From positions 31,607,257 to 31,671,256 of the forward strand of contig OZ024801.1 of NCBI GenBank assembly GCA_964017045.1: DNA of 64,000 nt. The letters run 5' to 3'. The notes below the pieces were generated by a model that had not been told where the DNA came from, ran no database searches, and saw only the letters and a list, made by a program, of their open reading frames with translations. This document shows positions 39,241 to 52,808 of the stretch, one piece after another (position 1 is the stretch's first letter; each line of letters begins with the position of its first letter). The DNA is from Omphiscola glabra. Taxonomy: Eukaryota; Mollusca; Gastropoda; Lymnaeidae. The position numbers were made by a program, and so were the translations under genes.

Positions 39241-42200
39241 ACATACTCGTTACATGTATAGTTACATACATTGACATACTGGGCACATGGCTAGTTAGTT
39301 ACACTGACATACTCGGCCCATGTATACTTAGATACATTGACATACTCAACACATGTACAGTTAAATACATTGACATACTGGGCCCATGTATTGCTAGGTA
39401 CATTGACTTACTCGGCACATGGTTAATGAGATTCATTGATACTCGGCACATGTATTGTTAGGTACATTGACATACTCGGCACATGGTTAATAGATACATT
39501 GACATACTCAACACATGTATAGTTAGATACATTGACATACTGGGCACATGGCTAGTTAGTTATTGACTTACTCGGCCCATGTATAGTTAGGTACATTGAC
39601 ATACTCGGCACATGTATAGTTAGATACATTGACATACTGGGCACATGGCTAGTTAGTTACATTGACATACTCGGTCCATGTATTGTTAGATACATTGACA
39701 TACTCAACACATGTATACTTAGATACATTGACATACTGAGCCCATGTATTGTTAGGTACATTGGCATACTCGACACATAGTTAATCAGATACATTTACAT
39801 ACTTGGCACATGTATTGTTAGATACATTGACATACTTGGCACATGGTTAATTAGATACATTGACATATTCAACACATGTATAGTTAGATACATTGACATA
39901 CTGGGCACATAGCTAGTTAGTGACATTGACATACTCGACACATGTATAGTTAGATACATTGACATACTCAACATATATATAGTTAGATACAATGACATAC
40001 TCGGCCCATGTATAGTTAGGTACATTGACATACTCGGCACATGTATAGTTACATGCATTGACATACTGGGCACATGGCTAGTTAGTTACATTGACATACT
40101 CGGCCCAGTATAGTTAGATACATTGACTTATACTCAACACATTGATTGTTAGGTACATTGACATACTCGGCTCATGGTTAATAAGATTCATTGACATACT
40201 CGGCACATGTATTGTTAGATACATTGACATACTCGGCACATGGTTAATAGATACATTGACTTACTCAACACATGTATAGTTAGATACATTGACATACTGG
40301 GCACATGGCTAGTTAGTTACATTGACATTCTCGGCCCATGTATAGTTAGATACATTGACATACTCGGCACATGGTTAATTAGATACATTGACATACTCGG
40401 CACATGTATTGTTTGATACATTGACATATTCGGCACATGTATAGTTAGATACATTGACATACTCGGCACATGTATAGTTAGGTACATTGACATACTCGGC
40501 ACATGTATAGTTAGATACATTGACATACTCGGCACATGTATAGTTAGATACATTGACATACTCGGTCAATGTATAGTTAGGTACATTGAAATACTAGTCA
40601 CATGTATAGTTAGATACATTGACATACTCGGCACATGTATAGTTAGGCACAATGACATACTCGGCACATGTATAGTTAGATACATTGACATACTCGGCAG
40701 ATGTATAGTTAGATACATTGACATACTGGGCACATGTATAGTTGGTACATTGACATACTCGGCACATGTATAGTTAGATACATTGACATACTAGGCACAT
40801 GGCTAGTTAGTTACATTTACATACTCGACCTATGTATAGTTAGATACATTGATATACTCAAAACATGTATAGTTAGATACTTTGACATACTGTTCCCATG
40901 TATTGTTAGGTACATTGACATACTCGGCACTTGGTTAATTAGATACATTGACTTACTCGGCACACTGTTAGTTAGATACATTGACATACTCTGCACATGT
41001 ATAGTTAGATACATTGACATACTAGGCACATGGCTAGTTAGTTACATTGACATACTCGGCCCATGTATAGATAGATACATTAACATACTCAACACATGTA
41101 TAGTTAGATACATTGACATACTGGGCCCATGTATTGTTAGGTACATTGACATACTCGGCACATGGTTAATTAGATACATTGACATACTCGGCTCATGTAT
41201 TGGTAGATACATTGACATACTCGGCACATGGTTAATTAGTAACATTGACATATTCAACACATATATAGTTAGATACATTGACATACTTGGCACATGGCTA
41301 GTTAGTTACATTGACATACTCGGCCCATGTATAGTTGGTACATTGACATACTCGGCACATGTATAGTTAGATACATTGACATACTAGGCACATGGCTAGT
41401 TAGGTACATTGACATACTCGGTACATGTATAGTTACATACATTGACATACTGGGCACATGGCTAGTTAGTTACATTGACATACTCGGCCCATGTATAATT
41501 GGTACATTGACATACTCGGCACATGTATAGTTAGATACATTGACATACTAGGCACATGGCTAGTTAGTTACATTGACATACTCGGCCCATGTATAGTTAG
41601 ATACATTGACATACTGGGCCCATGTATTGTTAGGTACATTGACATACTCTGCACATGGTTAATTAGATACATTGACATACTCGGCACATGTATTGTTAGA
41701 TACATTGACATACTCTTCACATGAATAGTTAAAAACATTGACATACTCGGCACATGTATAGTTAGATACATTGACGTACTCGGCACATGTATAGTTAGGT
41801 ACATTGACATACTCGGCACATGTATAATTAGATACATTGACATACTCGGCACATGTATAGTTACATACATTGAAATACTGGGCACATGGCTAGTTAGTTA
41901 CACTGACATACTCGGCCCATGTATACTTAGATACATTGACATACTCAACACATGTATAGTTAGATACATTGACATACTGGGCCCATGTATTGCTAGGTAC
42001 ATTGACATACCCGGCACATGGTTAATGAGATTCATTGATACTCGGCACATGTATTGTTAGGTACATTGACATACTCGGCACATGGTTAATAGATACATTG
42101 ACATACTCAACACATGTATAGTTAGATACATTGACATACTGGGCACATGGCTAGTTAGTTATTGACTTACTCGGCCCATGTGTAGTTAGGTACATTGACA

Positions 42201-43086
42201 TACTCGGCACATGTATAGTTAGATACATTGACATACTGGGCACATGGCTAGTTAGTTACATTGACATACTCGGTCCATGTATTGTTAGATACATTGACAT
42301 ACTCAACACATGTATAGTTAGATACATTGACATACTGAGCCCATGTATTGTTAGGTACATTGACATACTCGGCACATGGTTAATTAGATACATTGACATA
42401 CTCGGCTCATGTATTGGTAGATACATTGACATACTCGGCACATGGTTAATTAGTAACATTGACATATTCAACACATATATAGTTAGATACATTGACATAC
42501 TTGGCACATGGCTAGTTAGTTACATTGACATACTCGGCCCATGTATAGTTGGTACATTGACATACTCGGCACATGTATAGTTAGATACATTGACATACTA
42601 GGCACATGGCTAGTTAGGTACATTGACATACTCGGTACATGTATAGTTACATACATTGACATACTGGGCACATGGCTAGTTAGTTACATTGACATACTCG
42701 GCCCATGTATAGTTGGTACATTGACATACTCGGCACATGTATTGTTAGATACATTGACATACTAGGCACATGGCTAGTTAGTTACATTGACATACTCGGC
42801 CCATGTATAGTTAGATACATTGACATACTGGGCCCATGTATTGTTAGGTACATTGACATACTCTGCACATGGTTAACTAGATACATTGACATACTCGGCA
42901 CATGTATTGTTAGATACATTGACATACTCTTCACATGAATAGTTAAATACATTGACATACTCGGCACATGTATAGTTAGATACATTGACATACTCGGCAC
43001 ATGTATAGTTAGGTACATTGACATACTCGGCACATGTATAGTTAGATACATTGACATACTGGGCACATGGCTAGTTAGTTACATTG
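39241..43086. repeat. 3846-bp HOR, copy 1
   Basis: This copy matches 43087-46932 at a constant offset of 3846 bp. In the sampled positions most lines are identical. I saw about five differences in the first 330 bp and a cluster of five within 16 bp near 40191. The unit includes CATTGATTGTTAGG, GGCAGATG, TAGTCACATG, GACGTACTC, CCCGGCACATGG and GTGTAGTTAGG variants. It contains an internal repeat with a spacing of about 1247 bp (the CCCGGCACATGGTTAATGAG section near 42010 and 43257) and two pairs of 32-bp GTTGGTAC-type monomers 164 bp apart (41327/41491 and 42541/42705). Confidence 0.93.
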
Positions 43087-46000
43087 ACATACTCGGTACA
43101 TGTATAGTTACATACATTGACATACTGGGCACATGGCTAGTTAGTTACACTGACATACTCGGCCCATGTATACTTAGATACATTGACATACTCAACACAT
43201 GTATAGTTAGATACATTGACATACTGGGCCCATGTATTGCTAGGTACATTGACATACCCGGCACATGGTTAATGAGATTCATTGATACTCGGCACATGTA
43301 TTGTTAGGTACATTGACATACTCGGCACATGGTTAATAGATACATTGACATACTCAACACATGTATAGTTAGATACATTGACATACTGGGCACATGGCTA
43401 GTTAGTTATTGACTTACTCGGCCCATGTATAGTTAGGTACATTGACATACTCGGCACATGTATAGTTAGATACATTGACATACTGGGCACATGGCTAGTT
43501 AGTTACATTGACATACTCGGTCCATGTATTGTTAGATACATTGACATACTCAACACATGTATACTTAGATACATTGACATACTGAGCCCATGTATTGTTA
43601 GGTACATTGGCATACTCGACACATAGTTAATCAGATACATTTACATACTTGGCACATGTATTGTTAGATACATTGACATACTTGGCACATGGTTAATTAG
43701 ATACATTGACATATTCAACACATGTATAGTTAGATACATTGACATACTGGGCACATAGCTAGTTAGTGACATTGACATACTCGACACATGTATAGTTAGA
43801 TACATTGACATACTCAACATATATATAGTTAGATACAATGACATACTCGGCCCATGTATAGTTAGGTACATTGACATACTCGGCACATGTATAGTTACAT
43901 GCATTGACATACTGGGCACATGGCTAGTTAGTTACATTGACATACTCGGCCCAGTATAGTTAGATACATTGACTTATACTCAACACATTGATTGTTAGGT
44001 ACATTGACATACTCGGCTCATGGTTAATAAGATTCATTGACTTACTCAACTTATGTATTGTTAGATACATTGACATACTCGGCACATGGTTAATAGATAC
44101 ATTGACTTACTCAACACATGTATAGTTAGATACATTGACATACTGGGCACATGGCTAGTTAGTTACATTGACATTCTCGGCCCATGTATAGTTAGATACA
44201 TTGACATACTCGGCACATGGTTAATTAGATACATTGACATACTCGGCACATGTATTGTTTGATACATTGACATATTCGGCACATGTATAGTTAGATACAT
44301 TGACATACTCGGCACATGTATAGTTAGGTACATTGACATACTCGGCACATGTATAGTTAGATACATTGACATACTCGGCACATGTATAGTTAGATACATT
44401 GACATACTCGGTCAATGTATAGTTAGGTACATTGAAATACTAGTCACATGTATAGTTAGATACATTGACATACTCGGCACATGTATAGTTAGGCACAATG
44501 ACATACTCGGCACATGTATAGTTAGATACATTGACATACTCGGCAGATGTATAGTTAGATACATTGACATACTGGGCACATGTATAGTTGGTACATTGAC
44601 ATACTCGGCACATGTATAGTTAGATACATTGACATACTAGGCACATGGCTAGTTAGTTACATTTACATACTCGACCTATGTATAGTTAGATACATTGATA
44701 TACTCAAAACATGTATAGTTAGATACTTTGACATACTGTTCCCATGTATTGTTAGGTACATTGACATACTCGGCACTTGGTTAATTAGATACATTGACTT
44801 ACTCGGCACACTGTTAGTTAGATACATTGACATACTCTGCACATGTATAGTTAGATACATTGACATACTAGGCACATGGCTAGTTAGTTACATTGACATA
44901 CTCGGCCCATGTATAGATAGATACATTAACATACTCAACACATGTATAGTTAGATACATTGACATACTGGGCCCATGTATTGTTAGGTACATTGACATAC
45001 TCGGCACATGGTTAATTAGATACATTGACATACTCGGCTCATGTATTGGTAGATACATTGACATACTCGGCACATGGTTAATTAGTAACATTGACATATT
45101 CAACACATATATAGTTAGATACATTGACATACTTGGCACATGGCTAGTTAGTTACATTGACATACTCGGCCCATGTATAGTTGGTACATTGACATACTCG
45201 GCACATGTATAGTTAGATACATTGACATACTAGGCACATGGCTAGTTAGGTACATTGACATACTCGGTACATGTATAGTTACATACATTGACATACTGGG
45301 CACATGGCTAGTTAGTTACATTGACATACTCGGCCCATGTATAATTGGTACATTGACATACTCGGCACATGTATAGTTAGATACATTGACATACTAGGCA
45401 CATGGCTAGTTAGTTACATTGACATACTCGGCCCATGTATAGTTAGATACATTGACATACTGGGCCCATGTATTGTTAGGTACATTGACATACTCTGCAC
45501 ATGGTTAATTAGATACATTGACATACTCGGCACATGTATTGTTAGATACATTGACATACTCTTCACATGAATAGTTAAAAACATTGACATACTCGGCACA
45601 TGTATAGTTAGATACATTGACGTACTCGGCACATGTATAGTTAGGTACATTGACATACTCGGCACATGTATAATTAGATACATTGACATACTCGGCACAT
45701 GTATAGTTACATACATTGAAATACTGGGCACATGGCTAGTTAGTTACACTGACATACTCGGCCCATGTATACTTAGATACATTGACATACTCAACACATG
45801 TATAGTTAGATACATTGACATACTGGGCCCATGTATTGCTAGGTACATTGACATACCCGGCACATGGTTAATGAGATTCATTGATACTCGGCACATGTAT
45901 TGTTAGGTACATTGACATACTCGGCACATGGTTAATAGATACATTGACATACTCAACACATGTATAGTTAGATACATTGACATACTGGGCACATGGCTAG

Positions 46001-46932
46001 TTAGTTATTGACTTACTCGGCCCATGTGTAGTTAGGTACATTGACATACTCGGCACATGTATAGTTAGATACATTGACATACTGGGCACATGGCTAGTTA
46101 GTTACATTGACATACTCGGTCCATGTATTGTTAGATACATTGACATACTCAACACATGTATAGTTAGATACATTGACATACTGAGCCCATGTATTGTTAG
46201 GTACATTGACATACTCGGCACATGGTTAATTAGATACATTGACATACTCGGCTCATGTATTGGTAGATACATTGACATACTCGGCACATGGTTAATTAGT
46301 AACATTGACATATTCAACACATATATAGTTAGATACATTGACATACTTGGCACATGGCTAGTTAGTTACATTGACATACTCGGCCCATGTATAGTTGGTA
46401 CATTGACATACTCGGCACATGTATAGTTAGATACATTGACATACTAGGCACATGGCTAGTTAGGTACATTGACATACTCGGTACATGTATAGTTACATAC
46501 ATTGACATACTGGGCACATGGCTAGTTAGTTACATTGACATACTCGGCCCATGTATAGTTGGTACATTGACATACTCGGCACATGTATTGTTAGATACAT
46601 TGACATACTAGGCACATGGCTAGTTAGTTACATTGACATACTCGGCCCATGTATAGTTAGATACATTGACATACTGGGCCCATGTATTGTTAGGTACATT
46701 GACATACTCTGCACATGGTTAACTAGATACATTGACATACTCGGCACATGTATTGTTAGATACATTGACATACTCTTCACATGAATAGTTAAATACATTG
46801 ACATACTCGGCACATGTATAGTTAGATACATTGACATACTCGGCACATGTATAGTTAGGTACATTGACATACTCGGCACATGTATAGTTAGATACATTGA
46901 CATACTGGGCACATGGCTAGTTAGTTACATTG
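43087..46932. repeat. 3846-bp HOR, copy 2
   Basis: This is a close copy of 39241-43086 without any change of length. The one conspicuous difference is at 44041, where the monomer reads CTTACTCAACTTATG instead of CATACTCGGCACATG. The same rare variant occurs near 15632. The internal subrepeat is again present (45857 and 47101 are about 1247 bp apart across the unit end). Confidence 0.93.
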
Positions 46933-48950
46933 ACATACTCGGTACATGTATAGTTACATACATTGACATACTGGGCACATGGCTAGTTAGTTACACTGAC
47001 ATACTCGGCCCATGTATACTTAGATACATTGACATACTCAACACATGTATAGTTAGATACATTGACATACTGGGCCCATGTATTGCTAGGTACATTGACA
47101 TACCCGGCACATGGTTAATGAGATTCATTGATACTCGGCACATGTATTGTTAGGTACATTGACATACTCGGCACATGGTTAATAGATACATTGACATACT
47201 CAACACATGTATAGTTAGATACATTGACATACTGGGCACATGGCTAGTTAGTTATTGATTTACTCGGCCCATGTGTAGTTAGGTACATTGACATACTCGG
47301 CACATGTATAGTTAGATACATTGACATACTGGGCACATGGCTAGTTAGTTACATTGACATACTCGGTCCATGTATTGTTAGATACATTGACATACTCAAC
47401 ACATGTATAGTTAGATACATTGACATACTGAGCCCATGTATTGTTAGGTACATTGACATACTCGGCACATGGTTAATTAGATACATTGACATACTCGGCT
47501 CATGTATTGGTAGATACATTGACATACTCGGCACATGGTTAATTAGTAACATTGACATATTCAACACATATATAGTTAGATACATTGACGTACTGGGCAC
47601 ATAGCTAGTTAGTGACATTGACATACTCGACACATGTATAGTTAGATACATTGACATACTCAACATATATATAGTTAGATACAATGACATACTCGGCCCA
47701 TGTATAGTTAGGTACATTGACATACTCGGCACATGTATAGTTACATGCATTGACATACTGGGCACATGGCTAGTTAGTCACATTGACATACTCGGCCCAG
47801 TATAGTTAGATACATTGACTTATACTCAACACATTTATTGTTAGGTACATTGACATACTCGGCTCATGGTTAATAAGATTCATTGACATACTCGGCACAT
47901 GTATTGTTAGATACATTGACATACTCGGCACATGGTTAATAGATACATTGACTTACTCAACACATGTATTGTTAGATACATTGACATACTCGGCACATGG
48001 TTAATAGATACATTGACTTACTCAACACATGTATAGTTAGATACATTGACATACTGGGCACATGGCTAGTTAGTTACATTTACATTCTCGGCCCATGTAT
48101 AGTTAGATACATTGACATACTCGGCACATGGTTAATTTGATACATTGACATACTCGGCACATGTATTGTTTGATACATTGACATACTCGGTACATGAATA
48201 GTTAGATACATTGACATACTCGGCACATGTATAGTTAGATACATTGACATACTCGGCACATGTATAGTTAGGTACATTGACATACTCGGCACATGTATAG
48301 TTAGATACATTGACATACTCGGCACATGTATAGTTAGATACATTGACATACTCGGTCAATGTATAGTTAGGTACATTGAAATACTAGGCACATGTATAGT
48401 TAGATACATTGACATACTCGGCACATGTATAGTTAGGCACAATGACATACTCGGCACATGTATAGTTAGATACATTGACATACTCGGCACATGTATATTT
48501 AGATACATTGACATACTGGGCACATGTATAGTTGGTACATTGACATACTCGGCACATGTATAGTTAGATACATTGACATACTAGGCACATGGCTAGTTAG
48601 TTACATTTACATACTCGACCTATGTATAGTTAGATACATTGACATACTCAAAACATGTATAGTTAGATACATTGACATACTAGGCACATGGCTAGTTAGT
48701 TACATTGACATACTCGGCCTATGTATAGTTAGATACATTGACATACTCAAAACATGTATAGTTAGATACATTGACATACTGTTCCCATGTATTGTTAGGT
48801 ACATTGGCATACTCGGCACTTGGTTAATTAGATACATTGACTTACTCGGCACACTGTTAGTTAGATACATTGACATACTCTGCACATGTATAGTTAGATA
48901 CATTGACATACTAGGCACATGGCTAGTTGGTTACATTGACATACTCGGCC
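46933..48950. repeat. Partial third 3846-type unit with an internal switch
   Basis: From 46933 the order follows copy 2 (offset 3846 bp). Near 47275 it carries GTGTAGTTAGG, and from 47349 to about 47580 it follows the alternative section at 46102-46333 (offset 1247 bp). It then returns near 47590 to the order of 43744 onward (offset 3846 bp). 48080-48950 corresponds to 44163-44870 with inserted monomers, including a duplicated CTCGACC/CTCGGCC section near 48610 and 48709. After about 48950 the pattern is lost. Confidence 0.87.
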
Positions 48951-50832
48951 CATGTATAGATAGATACATTAACATACTCAACACATGTATAGTTAGATAC
49001 ATTGACATACTGGGCCCATGTATTGTTAGTTACTTTGACTTACTCGGCCCATGTATAGTTAGGTACATTGACATACTCGGCACATGTATAGTTAGATACA
49101 TTGACATGCTCGGCACATGTATAGTAAGATACATTGACATACTCGGCCCATGTATTGTTAGATACATTGACATACTCAACACATGTATAGTTAGATGCAT
49201 TGACATACTGAGCCCATGTATTGTTAGGTACATTGACATACTCGACACATATTTAATCAGATACATTGACATACTTGGCACATGTATTGTTAGATACATT
49301 GACATACTTGGCATATGGTTAATTAGATACATTGACATATTCAACACATGTATAGTTAGATAAATTGACATACTGGGCACATGGCTAGTTAGTTACATTG
49401 ACATACTCGGCCCATGTATAGTTAGGTACAATGACATACTCGGCACATGTATAGTTATATACATTGACATACTAAGCACATGGCTAGTTAGTTACATTGA
49501 CATACTCGGCCCATGTATAGTTAGATACATTGACATACTCATCACATGCATAGTTAAATACATTGACATACTTAGCTCATGTATTGTTAGGTACATTGAA
49601 ATACTCGTCACATGGTTAATTAGATACATTGACATACTCAACATATGTATAGTTAGATACATTGACATACTGGGCACATGGCTAGTTAGTTACATTGACA
49701 TACTAGGCACATGGCTAGTTGGTTACATTGACATACTCGGCCCATGTATAGATAGATACATTAACATACTCAACACATGTATAGTTAGATACATTGACAT
49801 ACTGGGCCCATGTATAGTTAGGTACATTGACATACTCGACACATGTATAGTTAGATACATTGACATTCTCGGCACATGCATAGTTAAATACATTGACATA
49901 CTTAGCTCATGTATTGTTAGGTACATTGAAATACTCGTCACATGGTTAATTAGATACATTGACATACTCAACATATGTATAGTTAAATACATTGACATAC
50001 TTAGCTCATGTATTGTTAGGTACATTGAAATACTCGTCACATGGTTAATTAGATACATTGACATACTCAACATATGTATAGTTAGATACATTGACATACT
50101 GGGCACATGGCTAGTTAGTTACATTGACATACTAGGCACATGGCTAGTTGGTTACATTGACATACTCGGCCCATGTATAGATAGATACATTGACATACTC
50201 GGCACATGTATAGTTAGATAAATTGACATACTGGGCCCATGTATAGTTAGGTACATTGACATACTCGACACATGTATAGTTAGATACATTGACATTCTAG
50301 GCACATGGCTAGTTAGTTACATTTACATACTCGACCTATGTATAGTTAGATACATTGACATACTCAACACATGTATAGTTAGATACATTGACATACTGTG
50401 CCCATGTATTGTTAGGTACATTGACATACTCGGCACATGGTTAATTAGATACATTGACTTACTCGGCACACGGTTAGTTAGATACATTGACATATTCTGC
50501 ACATGTATAGTTAGATACATTGACTTACTAGGCACATGGCTAGTTAGTTACATTGACATACTCGGCCCATGTATAGATAGATACATTGACATACTCAACA
50601 CATGTATAGTTAGATACATTGACATACTGGGCCCATGTATTGTTAGGTACATTGACATACTCGACACATGGTTAATTAGATACATTGACATACTCGGCAC
50701 ATGTATTGTTAGATACATTGATATACTCGGCACATGGTTAATTAGATACATTGACATACTCAACACATGTATAGTTAGATACATTGACATACTGGGCACA
50801 TGGCTAGTTAGTTACATTGACATACTCGGCCC
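48951..50832. repeat. Mosaic satellite with nested 99, 330 and 429 bp duplications
   Basis: The AGTTAAATACATTGACATAC monomer with the following CTTAGCTCATG and CTCGTCACATGG monomers occurs at 49552, 49882 and 49981, spaced 330 and 99 bp (10 and 3 monomers). The CTAGGCACATGGCTAGTTGG section at 49702 recurs at 50131, 429 bp (13 monomers) away. 49030-49380 resembles 8337-8687, a left-arm string. 50323-50799 resembles the series at 5715-6113 and 7914-8117. Confidence 0.87.
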
Positions 50833-52808
50833 ATGTATAGTTGGTACATTGACATACTCTGCACATGTATAGTTAGATACATTGACATAGTGGGCACATG
50901 GCTAGTTAGTTACATTGACATACTCGGCCCATGTATAGTTAGATACATTGACATACTGGGCCCATGTATTGTTAGGTACATTGACATACTCGGCACATGT
51001 TTAATTAGATACATTGACATACTGGGCCCATGTATTGTTAGGTACATTGACATACTCGGCACATGTTTAATTAGATACATTGACATACTCAACACATGTA
51101 TAGTTAGATACATTGACATACTGGGCACATGGCTAGTTAGTTACATTGACATACTCGGCCCATGTATAGTTGGTACATTGACATACTCGGCACATGTATA
51201 GTTAGATACATTATTAGTGGGCACATGGCTAGTTAGTTACATTGACATACTCGTCCCATGTATAGTTAGATACATTGACATACTGGGCCCATGTATTGTT
51301 AGGTACATTGACATACTCGGCACATGTTTAATTAGATACATTGACATACTCGGCCCATGTATAGTTAGGTACATTGACATACTCGGCACATGTATAGTTA
51401 GATACATTGACATACTGGGCACATGGCTAGTTAGTTACAATGACATACTCGGCACATGTATAGTTAGATACATTGACATACCCAACACATGTATAGTTAG
51501 ATACATTGACATAGTGGGCACATGGCTAGTTAGTTACATTGACATACTCGTCCCATGTATAGTTAGATACATTGACATACTGGGCCCATGTATTGTTAGG
51601 TACATTGACATACTCGGCACATGTTTAATTAGATACATTGACATACTCGGCCCATGTATAGTTAGGTACATTGACATACTTGGCACATGTTTAGTTAGAT
51701 ACATTGACATACTGGGCACATGGCTAGTTTGTTACATTGACATACTCGGCACATGTATAGTTAGATACATTGACATACCCAACACATGTATAACTAGATA
51801 CATTGACATACTGGGCCCATGTATTGCTAGGTACATTGACATACTCGGCACATGTATTGTTAGATACATTGACATACGCGGCCCATGTATTGTTAGGTAC
51901 ATTGACATACTCGGCAAATGGTTAATTAGATGCATTGACATACTCGGCACATGTCTAGTTAGTTACATTGACATACTTGACCCATGTATAGTTAGATACA
52001 TTGACATACAAGGCACATGTATAGTTAGGTACATTGACATACTCTGCACATGTATTGTTAGATAAATTGACATACTCGGCACATGAATAGGTAGATACAT
52101 TGACAGACTCTGCACAAGAATAGTTAGATACATTGACATCCTCGGCACATGTATAGTTAGATACATTGACATACTTGGTACATGTATAGTTAGATACATT
52201 GACATACTGGGCCCATGTATAGTTAGGTACATTGACATACTCGGCACATGTATAGTTAGATACATTGACATACTGGGCACATGGCTAGTTAGTTACATTT
52301 ACATACTCGACCTATGTATAGTTAGATACATTGACATACTCAACACATGTATAGTTAGATACATTGACATACTGTGCCAATGTATTGTTAGGTACATTGA
52401 CATACTCGGCACATGGTTAATTAGATACATTGACTAACTCGGCACAATGTTAGTTAGATACATTGACATATTCTGCACATGTATAGTTAGATACATTGAC
52501 ATACTAGGCACATGGCTAGTTAGTTACATTGATATACTCCGCCCATGTATAGATAGATACATTGAAACAATCAACACATGTATAGTTAGATACATTGACA
52601 TACTGCGCCCATGTATTGTTAGGTACATTGACATACTCGGCACATGGTTAATTAGATACATTGACATACTCGGCACATGTATTGTTAGATACATTGACAT
52701 ACTCGGCACATGGTTAATTAGATACATTGACATACTTAACACATGTATAGTTAGATACATTGACATACTGGGCACATGGCTAGTTAGTTACATTGACATG
52801 CTCGGCCC
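50833..52808. repeat. Satellite with 66-bp and 297-bp duplications
   Basis: At 50958 and 51024 a two-monomer unit (GGGCCCATGTATTG followed by CGGCACATGTTTAATT) is duplicated 66 bp apart. A nine-monomer, 297-bp unit marked by TCGTCCCATG at 51251 and 51548 is present twice (about 51212-51508 and 51509-51805). A local irregularity, ACATTATTAGTGGGC near 51208, lacks two bases relative to the second copy (ACATTGACATAGTGGGC). The remainder, about 51806-52808, is ordinary satellite with CGCGGCCC, ACAAGGCAC and CTAACTCGGCACAATG variants. Confidence 0.88.

Noticed and set aside
39241..46932. Assembly artefact as the sole explanation of the 3846-bp units
   Set aside because: The copies carry real differences (the five-base cluster near 44041 and several near 39250-39410), so they are not a simple repeated contig. 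An artefact in unit number remains possible and needs read-level data.
51205..51225. A unique insertion at ACATTATTAGTGGGC
   Set aside because: It is a monomer shortened by two bases compared with the corresponding ACATTGACATAGTGGGC near 51505. No outside sequence is present.
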